Assembly (NCBI GenBank): GCA_017528085.1
Contig: JAFXPH010000004.1
Span: 124,001-188,000 of the forward strand
Direction of reading: 5' to 3'
DNA: 64,000 nucleotides
From: Clostridia bacterium
GTDB taxonomy: Bacteria > Bacillota > Clostridia > TANB77 > CAG-508
Shown: positions 19,220-27,423 of the stretch, in pieces
Layout of the letters: the number at the start of each line of letters is the position of its first letter
Numbering within the stretch: the first letter of the stretch is position 1
The notes under the pieces: generated by a model
Told to the model about the DNA's origin: nothing
Database searches by the model: none
Seen by the model: only the letters and a program-made list of their open reading frames with translations
Position numbers and translations under genes: made by a program

Positions 19220-20362
19220 ATGGAATTAAAAAAAGTAGCTATTTTAACAAATGGTGGAGATGCACCAGGACTAAATGCTGTTATTAGAGCTATTACAAAA
19301 ACAGCAAGAACAAACGGAGTAGAATGTTATGGATTTATAGAAGGTTATAAAGGGCTTTTAGAAAATAACTTTATAAGATTAGACTTAAATTCAAATGCTT
19401 CTGGACTTCTAAACAAGGGTGGTACTATTATAGGTACTTCAAATAGCACAAATGTATTTAACTATAAAGTTGTTAATGAAGATGGCTCTGTTGAATACAA
19501 AGATTTATCTGATGTTTGTGTAGAAAACATAAAAAATGATGGATTTGATTGTTTATTCACTCTAGGTGGAGATGGAACTCAAAAATCAAGTAGAGACTTC
19601 ACATTAAAAGGAATTCGTTGTATTGGTGTACCTAAGACAATTGATAATGATGTTGCACACACAGATGAAACATTTGGATTTAATACAGCTGTTTCAGTTG
19701 CAACTGAAGCTATAGATAGATTACATACTACAGCTGAATCACATCATAGAGTAATGGTACTTGAAGTAATGGGAAGATATGCTGGATGGATAGCATTAGA
19801 ATCAGCTATTGCTGGTGGTGCTGATGTAGCATTAATACCAGAAATACCATATGATATTAATTCTGTAGTTGCAAAAATAGAAGAAAGAAGACAAAGAGGT
19901 AAACCTTTCAGTATAGTTGTTGTATCTGAAGGTGCTAAACCAAAAGATGGAGAATTAGTAATAAAGAAAACATTGGATGATGGCAAAGGATTAGATAATG
20001 TTAGACTAGGTGGAATTGGCGAAAAGGTTGCTAATGACATTGAAGCATTAACAGGAATTGTATCTAGAAATACTACTTTAGGATATGTTCAAAGAGGAGG
20101 ATGCCCAACACCACAAGATAGACTATTATCTACAAGATATGGAACTAAAGCTATGGAATTAGCTCTTAATGGAATATTTAATGTACTAGTAAACTTTAAA
20201 GATGGAAAGATGGGATATGTTTCACTAGAAGATGTTATTGGAAACAATAAAGAAATCGGTGCAGCATCTGGAAATACTAAAGATAGTAATATTAGACGTA
20301 TTCCTATGGATCATGATTTTATAAAAGTAGCAAGAGATTTAGGAATGAGTTTAGGTGATTAA
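19220..20362 (+). CDS. pfkA: 6-phosphofructokinase (group III, mixed ATP/PPi signature)
   Basis: PFK phosphorylates fructose-6-phosphate, the committed glycolytic step. The 380-residue product has GGDAPGLNA at the N-terminus, GGDGTQ at 116-121, PKTIDND at 138-144 with catalytic Asp142, MGRYAGW, and GYVQRGG. Gly119 (E. coli position 104) is what ATP users have, whereas Lys139 (position 124) is typical of PPi-dependent enzymes. This Gly/Lys pair occurs in the group III ATP-PFKs, so ATP is the likelier donor. The length exceeds the 320 residues of group I enzymes, in line with group III. A TGGAGG site precedes ATG 19220. I see no promoter in the 36 bases after the prepilin-like gene. Confidence 0.93.
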   Translation: MELKKVAILTNGGDAPGLNAVIRAITKTARTNGVECYGFIEGYKGLLENNFIRLDLNSNASGLLNKGGTIIGTSNSTNVFNYKVVNEDGSVEYKDLSDVCVENIKNDGFDCLFTLGGDGTQKSSRDFTLKGIRCIGVPKTIDNDVAHTDETFGFNTAVSVATEAIDRLHTTAESHHRVMVLEVMGRYAGWIALESAIAGGADVALIPEIPYDINSVVAKIEERRQRGKPFSIVVVSEGAKPKDGELVIKKTLDDGKGLDNVRLGGIGEKVANDIEALTGIVSRNTTLGYVQRGGCPTPQDRLLSTRYGTKAMELALNGIFNVLVNFKDGKMGYVSLEDVIGNNKEIGAASGNTKDSNIRRIPMDHDFIKVARDLGMSLGD

Positions 20363-20372
20363 TATAAAGCAT

Positions 20373-20404
20373 AAAAAGCACTCTTTCAAAGAGTGCTTTT
20401 TTGT
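20373..20404 (+). terminator. pfkA terminator
   Basis: AAAAAGCACTCT pairs with AGAGTGCTTTTT around a short TTCAA loop and runs into a T-tract. Confidence 0.9.
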
Positions 20405-20436
20405 GTGTTTTTTGTGTGTTTAATTCTTAAAAAACC

Positions 20437-20465
20437 TTGATTTTTGAATTTTTGTGTGGTATATT
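20437..20465 (+). promoter_or_regulatory. tig promoter
   Basis: TTGATT at 20437-20442 and TATATT at 20460-20465 with 17 bases between. Confidence 0.65.
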
Positions 20466-20507
20466 AATTAGGCAACTTATTTTAGAAGAGAAGATGGAGG
20501 ATGTAAA

Positions 20508-21953
20508 ATGAGTGTAAAAGTTGAAAAGACAGATAATAAAAATGAAATTAAAATGGAATTTACAGTTGAAGCAAAAGTATTCGAAGATGGAATGAAAAAA
20601 GTTTTCACAAAGAATTCTAAATACTTCAATATTCCTGGTTTTAGAAAAGGAAAAGCTCCAATGAACGTTGTAGAGAAATACTATGGACCAGAAATATTCT
20701 ATGAAGATGCTTTTAACGAAGTAGTTCCTGAAATATATGATAATGCAGTTAAGGAAAATAAACTAGAAGTTGTTAGTAGACCTGACATCAATATAGTTCA
20801 AATGGAAAAAGGAAAAGACTTAATCTTTACTGCAGTAGTTTCTACAAAACCAGATGTTAAATTAGGAAAATATAAAGGTGTAGAAGCTGAAAAAACTATT
20901 TATAAAGTATCTAAAGAAGATGTAGAGATGGAAATTAAAGCTTTAGCTGAGAAAAACTCTAGATTAGTAACAGTAACAGACAGAGCAGTTAAAGATGGAG
21001 ATACAGCTGTAATTGATTATGTTGGTACATCTGATGGTGTTGAATTCCAAGGTGGATCAGCTAAAGATTATGAATTAGTTATCGGAAGCAAAACATTCAT
21101 CCCTGGATTTGAAGACCAAGTAATTGGTATGAAAATTGATGAAGTAAGAGATATTAAAGTAACATTCCCAGAAGAATACTTCTCTAAAGATTTAGCTGGA
21201 AAAGAAGCAAACTTTAAAGTAACTTTACATGAAATCAAAATGAAAGAATATCCAGAAATAGATGATGAATTTGCTAAAGATGTTAGTGAATTTGATACAA
21301 TTAAAGAACTAAGAGCTGACATTAAAGCTAAAAAAGAAGAACAAAATAAATTAAGAAGTAACAGTGAATTAGAAGAGACTGTTGTAAAAGCAGTTTCAGA
21401 TGCTTCTGAAGTTGACATTCCAACAGGAATGGTTGAAATTGAAATTGATAACATTGTTGAAGATATGAATAGAAGATTACAATATCAAGGTCTTTCATTA
21501 GAACAATATTTAAAAATGTTAAATCAAACAATGACAGAATTCAGAAAACACAATGAAGAATCTGCAAAAACTTCTATTAAATATAGATTAGTATTAGAAG
21601 CAGTTGCTAAAGATGCTAAAGTTGAAGTATCAGATAAAGAAGTTGAAGATAAATTACAAGAATTAGCAGATTCATATGGTAGAAAATTAGAAGACTTAAA
21701 GAAAAATGAAGATTTAATTGAGAATGTAAAATCAAGCTTAATAAATGAAAAAGCAATCAAAGTTATGGTAGATTCTGCAAAAGTTAAAGAAGTTGAAGAG
21801 AAAAAAGAAGAAGCTGAAGTTAAAGAGGAAAAAGAAGAAAAGAAAGCTACAACAAAAAAGACAACATCTAAAAAAACTGAATCAGCAGCTTCTGAAAAGA
21901 AAGAAACAAAAACAACAAAGAAATCTACTACAACAAAAAAAGATAATAAATAA
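20508..21953 (+). CDS. tig: trigger factor
   Basis: Trigger factor is the ribosome-bound chaperone and prolyl isomerase that meets nascent chains. Domains in order are the ribosome-binding N-domain (FNIPGFRKGKAPMNVVEKYYG, with the GFRKGKAP signature), the FKBP-type PPIase (GDTAVIDYVGT, FIPGFEDQVIGM) and the helical C-domain. After about residue 425 it has an extra tail of some 57 residues made almost wholly of Lys, Glu, Thr and Ser, giving 481 residues against the usual 425-435. GGAGGATG precedes ATG 20508. It lies upstream of clpP-clpX, a conserved grouping of folding and degradation genes. Confidence 0.96.
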   Translation: MSVKVEKTDNKNEIKMEFTVEAKVFEDGMKKVFTKNSKYFNIPGFRKGKAPMNVVEKYYGPEIFYEDAFNEVVPEIYDNAVKENKLEVVSRPDINIVQMEKGKDLIFTAVVSTKPDVKLGKYKGVEAEKTIYKVSKEDVEMEIKALAEKNSRLVTVTDRAVKDGDTAVIDYVGTSDGVEFQGGSAKDYELVIGSKTFIPGFEDQVIGMKIDEVRDIKVTFPEEYFSKDLAGKEANFKVTLHEIKMKEYPEIDDEFAKDVSEFDTIKELRADIKAKKEEQNKLRSNSELEETVVKAVSDASEVDIPTGMVEIEIDNIVEDMNRRLQYQGLSLEQYLKMLNQTMTEFRKHNEESAKTSIKYRLVLEAVAKDAKVEVSDKEVEDKLQELADSYGRKLEDLKKNEDLIENVKSSLINEKAIKVMVDSAKVKEVEEKKEEAEVKEEKEEKKATTKKTTSKKTESAASEKKETKTTKKSTTTKKDNK

Positions 21954-21965
21954 TGTTTGAAAATT

Positions 21966-22000
21966 AAGGTAGGAAGCAATAAAATATTCCTACCTTTTTT
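21966..22000 (+). terminator. tig terminator
   Basis: AAGGTAGGAA (21966-21975) pairs with TTCCTACCTT (21987-21996) and is followed by T residues. Confidence 0.9.
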
Positions 22001-22025
22001 GTTTGTAAAAAACATTATTTTTTAC

Positions 22026-22054
22026 TTGAATTTTAAACATTTATAGTATATTAT
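22026..22054 (+). promoter_or_regulatory. clpP promoter
   Basis: TTGAAT at 22026-22031 and TATTAT at 22049-22054, 17-base spacer. I saw no CtsR-type operator around it. Confidence 0.65.
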
Positions 22055-22096
22055 AAGTAAGTAAATTTTATGGACTAAAGATTAGGAGGTATAAGT

Positions 22097-22699
22097 ATGA
22101 TAGATGATAGTTTAGTTCCTTATGTTATAGAACAAACAAGTAGAGGAGAAAGATCATATGATATTTTCTCAAGATTATTAAAAGATAGAATTATATTCTT
22201 AGCTGAGGATGTAAATCCTGTTTCAGCAAGTTTGGTAGTTGCACAATTATTATTCTTAGAATCAGAAGATCCAGATAAAGAAATTTCATTATATATAAAT
22301 AGCCCTGGAGGATCTATTACAGATGGTATGGCAATTGTAGATACAATTAATTATATTAAATGCCCAGTTTCTACAATATGTGTAGGAATGGCAGCTAGTA
22401 TGGGAGCTGTATTATTAGCATCAGGAGAAAAAGGTAGAAGATTTGCTACACCTAATGCTGAAATACTAATTCACCAACCATTAATAGCAGGTGGTGGACT
22501 TTCAGGACAAACTACAGAAATTAAGATTCATGCTGACCATATGGTAAGAACAAGAGAAAAATTAAATAAATTGTTAAGTGAAAAAACTGGACAATCATTA
22601 GAGACAATCGAAAGAGATACTGAAAGAGATAACTATATGACAGCTCAAGAAGCATTAGAGTATGGTTTAATTGATGGTATTATGGATAAGAGAAGTTAA
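22097..22699 (+). CDS. clpP: ATP-dependent Clp protease proteolytic subunit
   Basis: ClpP forms the tetradecameric serine-protease chamber served by ClpX and other Clp ATPases. The catalytic triad is visible: Ser101 in GMAASMGA, His126 in LIHQP, and Asp174 in ERDTERD. Other marks are [13 protein letters not shown] and GLIDGI. The length (200 residues) is normal and the short N-terminus suggests little or no propeptide. An AGGAGGT site lies before ATG 22097. clpX follows after 20 bases without a terminator, so the two are co-transcribed. Confidence 0.97.
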   Translation: MIDDSLVPYVIEQTSRGERSYDIFSRLLKDRIIFLAEDVNPVSASLVVAQLLFLESEDPDKEISLYINSPGGSITDGMAIVDTINYIKCPVSTICVGMAASMGAVLLASGEKGRRFATPNAEILIHQPLIAGGGLSGQTTEIKIHADHMVRTREKLNKLLSEKTGQSLETIERDTERDNYMTAQEALEYGLIDGIMDKRS

Positions 22700-22719
22700 T
22701 CGTTTAAGGAGTTTATGAA

Positions 22720-24027
22720 ATGGCAAAAAACCAAGATAATGTTGATAAGAACATTAAATGCTCTTTTTGTGGAAAGCCACAAGAAATAGTTAAAAAGTTA
22801 ATAGCAGGTCCTGGTGTATATATATGCGATGAATGTATTGCACTATGCCAAGATGTGTTAGATGAAGAAATATATGACAATGAAGATAATGTACCAGAAC
22901 TAGAAGACATACCAACACCAGAAGAAATTAAAGCAGCATTAGATGAGTATGTTATAGGTCAAGAAGAAGCTAAAAAGACATTATCAGTTGCAGTATATAA
23001 CCATTATAAAAGAATTAATAACTTAGATAAGTTAGATGATGTTGAAATTCAAAAAAGTAATATCTTACTATTAGGACCTACTGGTTCTGGTAAGACATTG
23101 CTTGCACAAACATTAGCTAAAACTTTGAATGTTCCATTTGCTATAGCAGATGCTACAACATTAACAGAGGCAGGCTATGTTGGTGAAGATGTTGAAAATA
23201 TTTTACTTAAATTAATTCAAGCTGCAGACTATGATGTTGATAAAGCTGAAAAAGGTATTATCTACATAGATGAGATTGATAAGATATCTAGAAAATCAGA
23301 GAATGTTTCTATTACAAGAGATGTTTCTGGTGAAGGTGTACAACAATCACTTCTTAAAATAGTAGAAGGTACTATAGCTTCAGTTCCACCTCAAGGTGGA
23401 AGAAAACATCCACATCAAGAATTTATTCAAATTGATACAACAAATATATTATTTATTTGTGGTGGTGCTTTTGAGGGATTAGAGAATATTATTAAAGCTA
23501 GAACTAATAAAAAGACTATTGGTTTTGGTGCTAATATAGAAAGTAAAACAGATGAAAATACTTATGAAGTATTTAAAGATTTACTTCCAGAAGATTTACT
23601 AAAATTTGGTTTAATACCAGAGTTCGTAGGAAGACTTCCAATAGTTGCTACATTAGAAGCATTAAATAGAGAAGCTTTAAAAAATATTGTAACTAAACCA
23701 AAGAATGCAATTATCAAACAATACAAGAAATTAATCGAAATGGATGGAGTAGAACTTGAATTCGAAGAAGAAGCTTTAGATGCTATAGTAGATAAAGCAA
23801 TTGAGAGAAAAACTGGTGCTAGGGGATTAAGATCTATTATCGAAGAAATAATGAGAGATGTAATGTTCGAAATTCCATCAAACTTCCAAATTACTAAATG
23901 TACAATAACTAAAGAAGTTGTAACTGAAGGAAAGAAACCAGTAATTGAAATTGATGAGAATAAACAAAAAACTACAATTAAGGTAAAGAAAAAAGTAAAA
24001 CAATCTAAGGCACAAGAAACTGCATAA
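22720..24027 (+). CDS. clpX: ATP-dependent Clp protease ATP-binding subunit ClpX
   Basis: ClpX is the hexameric AAA+ unfoldase that feeds ClpP. The N-terminal C4 zinc domain (CSFCGKP and ICDECIALC) is complete, followed by Walker [18 protein letters not shown] of the pore region, Walker [26 protein letters not shown], and sensor 2 GARGLRSI. At 435 residues it is normal, with a Lys-rich end. An AAGGAG site lies before ATG 22720. The IGF-type ClpP-docking loop appears as TIGFGAN. Confidence 0.97.
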   Translation: MAKNQDNVDKNIKCSFCGKPQEIVKKLIAGPGVYICDECIALCQDVLDEEIYDNEDNVPELEDIPTPEEIKAALDEYVIGQEEAKKTLSVAVYNHYKRINNLDKLDDVEIQKSNILLLGPTGSGKTLLAQTLAKTLNVPFAIADATTLTEAGYVGEDVENILLKLIQAADYDVDKAEKGIIYIDEIDKISRKSENVSITRDVSGEGVQQSLLKIVEGTIASVPPQGGRKHPHQEFIQIDTTNILFICGGAFEGLENIIKARTNKKTIGFGANIESKTDENTYEVFKDLLPEDLLKFGLIPEFVGRLPIVATLEALNREALKNIVTKPKNAIIKQYKKLIEMDGVELEFEEEALDAIVDKAIERKTGARGLRSIIEEIMRDVMFEIPSNFQITKCTITKEVVTEGKKPVIEIDENKQKTTIKVKKKVKQSKAQETA

Positions 24028-24036
24028 TATGATAAA

Positions 24037-24069
24037 AACCTAGAGTAATAAATGCTCTAGGTTCTTTTT
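24037..24069 (+). terminator. clpPX terminator
   Basis: AACCTAGAG (24037-24045) pairs with CTCTAGGTT (24055-24063), followed by a T-run. Confidence 0.9.
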
Positions 24070-24083
24070 TATGCTTTTAACTG

Positions 24084-24112
24084 TTTACATAATCGTAATT
24101 TTGTGATATAAT
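24084..24112 (+). promoter_or_regulatory. promoter of the Cys-rich gene
   Basis: TTTACA at 24084-24089 and a perfect TATAAT at 24107-24112, 17-base spacer. A leader of about 135 bases follows, with ATTGTGA (24130-24136) and its complement TCACAAT (24178-24184) bracketing a 41-base segment. Confidence 0.75.
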
Positions 24113-24253
24113 TAGAGATATGCAAAAAAATTGTGACATACAAAATAAGATGATTATTTAGTAGTTCCCCAAGAAGTTCACAATCTTTTTACATGAAGAA
24201 CATATTACTTATATAAGATGAACATGAGTCAAACATTAGAAGGAGTGAGTAAA

Positions 24254-24466
24254 ATGACTGAAGGAACAGCAGCAAAAGTAATTAACATCAATAGCGTTTA
24301 CTATCCCAGAGACCCCAAAATGGTCTACATTCCGATCAGCAAGTTGTTGAAGCAATTCAACGTCCGTTGCAGAGGTTGTGACGGTGTATTCTGCTGTGAG
24401 TATGCTCATTTGGTAGGGGAACATGGTGAGTGTGGCTGTGAGATGCATATCTGTAGTGATAGATAA
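24254..24466 (+). CDS. hypothetical Cys-rich 70-residue protein of higher G+C
   Basis: This unrecognised protein has a plain 35-residue start followed by a cysteine-rich half: CRGCDGVFCC, then ECGC and HIC, seven Cys and three His in about 30 residues. That density suggests metal binding or disulfide bonds. There is no signal peptide, so metal binding is more likely. ATG 24254 follows an AAGGAGTGAG site; the in-frame ATG at 24218 lies before that site. Base use differs sharply from the neighbours (codons such as CGT, TGC, GTG, CTG; much higher G+C), like the PhoH gene 1.2 kb downstream. It has its own promoter and terminator, as expected for an acquired single-gene unit. Confidence 0.65.
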   Translation: MTEGTAAKVININSVYYPRDPKMVYIPISKLLKQFNVRCRGCDGVFCCEYAHLVGEHGECGCEMHICSDR

Positions 24467-24500
24467 AAAGAATAGTTTCGGCATCTGCTATGCTCACAAG

Positions 24501-24536
24501 AAAAAAAGCCTGTTTAGCGACAGGTTTTTTTTCTTT
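24501..24536. terminator. bidirectional terminator
   Basis: CCTGT and ACAGG arms with flanking A7 (24501-24507) and T8 (from 24525) can end both the Cys-rich gene and the reverse-strand pseudouridine synthase gene. Confidence 0.85.
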
Positions 24537-24537
24537 T

Positions 24538-25410
24538 TTAAATATTCATATCTTTTGGTAAATCAAGTTTAAATTCTAATTTTTTATGTGTTATTGGATG
24601 AATAAAAGAAATACTATAAGCATGAAGAGCTTGTCTTGAAATTAAATTAGATTTTTGACCATATAAAGAATCTCCAAGTATTGGATGACCAATAAATCTT
24701 GAGTGAACTCTAATTTGATGAGTTCTTCCAGTGTGGAGAGTAAACTCAACATATGTAATATTATTTTTCTCATCATATTTAATTACTTTATATTCACTTT
24801 TAGCATAATCACCTAATGTAGATACTTCTCTTTCAATAATCGAATCATTTTTTCTAGCAATATTGGCTTCAATGATTCCAAATTCTTTATCTAATTTACC
24901 AGTTAAAATAGCAATGTATTTTTTCTTAAAAGAATTACCTTTCATCTGTTTTATTAAGCATTCTTGAATATATTCAGATTTAGCAAATACAACTAAGCCA
25001 GATGTATCTTTATCAAGTCTTGTTACAGGTCTTATTTTCTTTTTAATACCATTTTTAACATAGTAAGCTTTAAGACCATTAGATAAGGAATCTGTATAGT
25101 GATTGTGTGATGGATGAATAGGTGTATTAGAATCTTTGTTTAGTATTATTAGGTAATCATCTTCATAAACTATATTAATATTAATTTTATCATTTGGAAC
25201 AATATTATCAGATTTTTCTTCAAAATCCATGTCGACTTTTACTATATCTCCAATAGATAATTTATAATCAACGTATTGATTTTTATTATTAACAAATATT
25301 CTACTTTCTTTTTTTAGTTTAACTAAAAGTCTATTTGATATCATAAATTCATTTTTAAGAAGCTCTCTTACAGTAGAATATTTGTCTGATTTTACTTCAT
25401 AACTTAGCAT
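24538..25410 (-). CDS. RluA-family 23S/tRNA pseudouridine synthase
   Basis: This 290-residue enzyme converts uridine to pseudouridine in rRNA or tRNA. It has an N-terminal S4-like RNA-binding domain (to about residue 75) and the RluA catalytic domain with the active-site aspartate in TRLDKDTSGLVVFAKS. HTGRTHQIRVH and GHPILGDSLYG follow. The usual HRLD histidine is Thr here, a common substitution. Which position it modifies (RluD, RluC or another) cannot be told from sequence. It is the only gene on the minus strand in this part, with a strong promoter and an AAGGAG site just upstream of its ATG. Confidence 0.92.
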   Translation of the reverse strand: MLSYEVKSDKYSTVRELLKNEFMISNRLLVKLKKESRIFVNNKNQYVDYKLSIGDIVKVDMDFEEKSDNIVPNDKININIVYEDDYLIILNKDSNTPIHPSHNHYTDSLSNGLKAYYVKNGIKKKIRPVTRLDKDTSGLVVFAKSEYIQECLIKQMKGNSFKKKYIAILTGKLDKEFGIIEANIARKNDSIIEREVSTLGDYAKSEYKVIKYDEKNNITYVEFTLHTGRTHQIRVHSRFIGHPILGDSLYGQKSNLISRQALHAYSISFIHPITHKKLEFKLDLPKDMNI

Positions 25411-25431
25411 ATTAACTCCTTATTCATATGA

Positions 25432-25459
25432 ATTATATACTATTTTAAAAATATGTCAA
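25432..25459 (-). promoter_or_regulatory. promoter of the RluA-family gene
   Basis: On the minus strand TTGACA (25459-25454) and TATAAT (25437-25432) are separated by 16 bases. Confidence 0.8.
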
Positions 25460-25510
25460 AACATATGTAATTAAATTGTAAACAAATTGTAAAATAAAAG
25501 TTAAAATTCC

Positions 25511-25539
25511 TTGTACTAATTAGCAATCCGTGCTAAAAT
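25511..25539 (+). promoter_or_regulatory. promoter of the PIN-PhoH gene
   Basis: TTGTAC at 25511-25516 and TAAAAT at 25534-25539, 17-base spacer. The leader that follows is about 130 bases. It holds a 7-bp hairpin (25561-25567 with 25580-25586) and a well-placed GGAGGTG (25597-25603) followed by ATG-TGA at 25608-25613. Confidence 0.65.
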
Positions 25540-25675
25540 ATAATTGTTACATTGTTAACATCTTCATTAATATACTTTGATGAAGAAACTGTTGTTGGAG
25601 GTGTAAAATGTGACGTGAGCAAGTATAACTACCCAAGGTCCCGTATGTCTTAATGACAGAGAAGGAGGTAATGCT

Positions 25676-27292
25676 ATGAGCATTGATTATGACTTAGGAA
25701 GTTCTACTACTACAAAGGTGAGGGATGTATATGTCCTTAGAAGAAATGTCTGCATTTCTGAGCCAAAACTCAGGGATAAGAATGCATTAATCTTTGGAAA
25801 TAACAACATTGTCATCCCCACCGTGACTATCGACGCTGTTAAGGAATACCTTGACAAGAAAGGAGCGAAAGGTTACAAGATTCAGATAGGAACGTATTTC
25901 CTTGATTTTATCTTTAATATTTCTCCGGCAGTATTTTCTACAGAGGGATATGAGAGAAAAAACGGGAGTACTATCAGAATCGTTGCCGCAAGTGACAAGT
26001 TTGATCCAAGAATTCAGAAAAATCAAACTTTGTCAAACTACGACAAAGCAACACTGCAAGTGTGTCTGGACCAAATGTCATCTCTGGAGAAGGAAGGAAA
26101 TGGAGCAAAGGTTTACCTTATTACTTCTAATCTTTCTTTGATAAAGACGGCATATGACTTAGGTATAGCTGCAGAACCCTATGAAGACCCCTACGCCAAG
26201 CCAATTTCGAAACAGTTCACTGGAGTACTTACAGATCTGACTGCTCCTCAAGGTGTAATCGAAACCTTGAATAAGCAGAAAATACCTGTTGAGTACACCG
26301 AAATCACGGATTATGAACAATATTGTTGGGATTACAACATGTTTGTTAAAATCCGTTCCACCTCGAAAGAAAAGACTGCACTGGGAAGATACTCTAATGG
26401 CATGATTTATCCGCTTATGTACGGATATGACAAGGTCATGAATGTCTGCCCGAGAAGTGATGAACAGCGATTTCTTATTGAGGCATTGTCACTCCCTCCG
26501 GAAGTCAGTCAGCTGACGATTGCAAAAGGTTATGCCGGTGTTGGCAAGACCTATATCACGCTAGCGACTGTCATCCCACAGCTCAATAGAAACGAGATTT
26601 ATACTGATCAAGAACTCGACGGAATCAACGCTGCAGCAGCTAAAAGCTTAGCTGGAGATGTTGAGGAGGGTAAGAGTTCTAAGAGAAGAAACTCTCGTCC
26701 AAAAAGAGATGGTGAGAAGGAGGAATATCAAGGACCGCCAAAAATTGTCATAGGAAGTGAAAATGGTCTTTTCGATCAGATCGTTATCGCGTCACCGAAG
26801 GTAACTTTGGATGATGAGGACTACGGTGCACTGCCCGGAGACATTATCTTGAAGGCGTCACCATATCTTGGAGGTATTATCGATAATATCGTAAATATCC
26901 TCAAAGAAATGTATCCTCGCATGAAGAGATTCGAAATCGAAGGATTTGTCTATCAATTATTTGAGAGAAAAATCATTCGTGTCGATCCCATCAGTTATAT
27001 GAGAGGACGAGACTTCAAGAGAACATGCGTGATAATTGATGAAGCCCAGAATGTTGACCCGGATATCATTCCTGATATTACTACCAGGTTTGATGAAGGA
27101 TCAAGATTGATTCTGCTCGGCGACCATACTCAGGTTAAAAAGCGTGGCTTGAACCCGAGATACAATGGTATCGTATACACTGCAGAGTCATTTAAGGATT
27201 TCATCAACTGTTATGTAGTAACGTTTACTCGAAAAGATTCTGAACGTAACGACATGACAAAATTTGCGGTCAAGAAATTTGCTCAAGACTAG
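25676..27292 (+). CDS. PIN-PhoH family ATPase, PIN domain apparently degenerate
   Basis: This 538-residue product has the PIN-PhoH (PhoH2/YlaK-like) layout. The C-terminal PhoH P-loop domain has Walker A GYAGVGKT at 285-292, Walker B VIIDEAQN with D455 E456, and LGDHTQ. PhoH2 proteins are described as RNA helicase/RNase fusions. In the N-terminal PIN domain the usual YVLDTNV is YVLRRNV (R22 replaces the catalytic Asp) and the second acidic site TKDxN reads TSNLS (Asn152), so nuclease activity is doubtful. Residues about 318-355 are a charged insertion in the ATPase domain. An AGGAGGT site precedes ATG 25676. Base use is far richer in G+C than the surroundings (two sampled lines 43-45%). It has its own promoter, leader and GC-rich terminator, and looks horizontally acquired. 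Confidence 0.85.
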   Translation: MSIDYDLGSSTTTKVRDVYVLRRNVCISEPKLRDKNALIFGNNNIVIPTVTIDAVKEYLDKKGAKGYKIQIGTYFLDFIFNISPAVFSTEGYERKNGSTIRIVAASDKFDPRIQKNQTLSNYDKATLQVCLDQMSSLEKEGNGAKVYLITSNLSLIKTAYDLGIAAEPYEDPYAKPISKQFTGVLTDLTAPQGVIETLNKQKIPVEYTEITDYEQYCWDYNMFVKIRSTSKEKTALGRYSNGMIYPLMYGYDKVMNVCPRSDEQRFLIEALSLPPEVSQLTIAKGYAGVGKTYITLATVIPQLNRNEIYTDQELDGINAAAAKSLAGDVEEGKSSKRRNSRPKRDGEKEEYQGPPKIVIGSENGLFDQIVIASPKVTLDDEDYGALPGDIILKASPYLGGIIDNIVNILKEMYPRMKRFEIEGFVYQLFERKIIRVDPISYMRGRDFKRTCVIIDEAQNVDPDIIPDITTRFDEGSRLILLGDHTQVKKRGLNPRYNGIVYTAESFKDFINCYVVTFTRKDSERNDMTKFAVKKFAQD

Positions 27293-27316
27293 GTTTAATT
27301 CGCACACCAACAACGT

Positions 27317-27352
27317 AAGCGGCGGGGCTTTCTCCGCCGCTTTCTATTTTTT
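27317..27352 (+). terminator. terminator of the PIN-PhoH gene
   Basis: AAGCGGCGG (27317-27325) pairs with CCGCCGCTT (27334-27342) around an eight-base loop, followed by a T-rich run. It is far more GC-rich than other terminators in the window, like the gene it ends. Confidence 0.9.
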
Positions 27353-27359
27353 AAAAATC

Positions 27360-27388
27360 TTGAAAAATTATGTATAAAATGGTAATAT
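27360..27388 (+). promoter_or_regulatory. pncC promoter
   Basis: TTGAAA at 27360-27365 and TAATAT at 27383-27388, 17-base spacer. Confidence 0.6.
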
Positions 27389-27423
27389 ATTACATGAATT
27401 ACTTATAAGGAGATTTTATATAA

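Noticed and set aside
21524..22015. 163-residue minus-strand frame opposite the end of tig
   Set aside because: It mirrors the Lys/Glu-rich tail as a Phe/Ser-rich translation, a typical shadow.
24236..24484. Minus-strand 82-residue frame opposite the Cys-rich gene
   Set aside because: The plus strand has a promoter, a ribosome site and a terminator in the right places; the minus frame has none of these.
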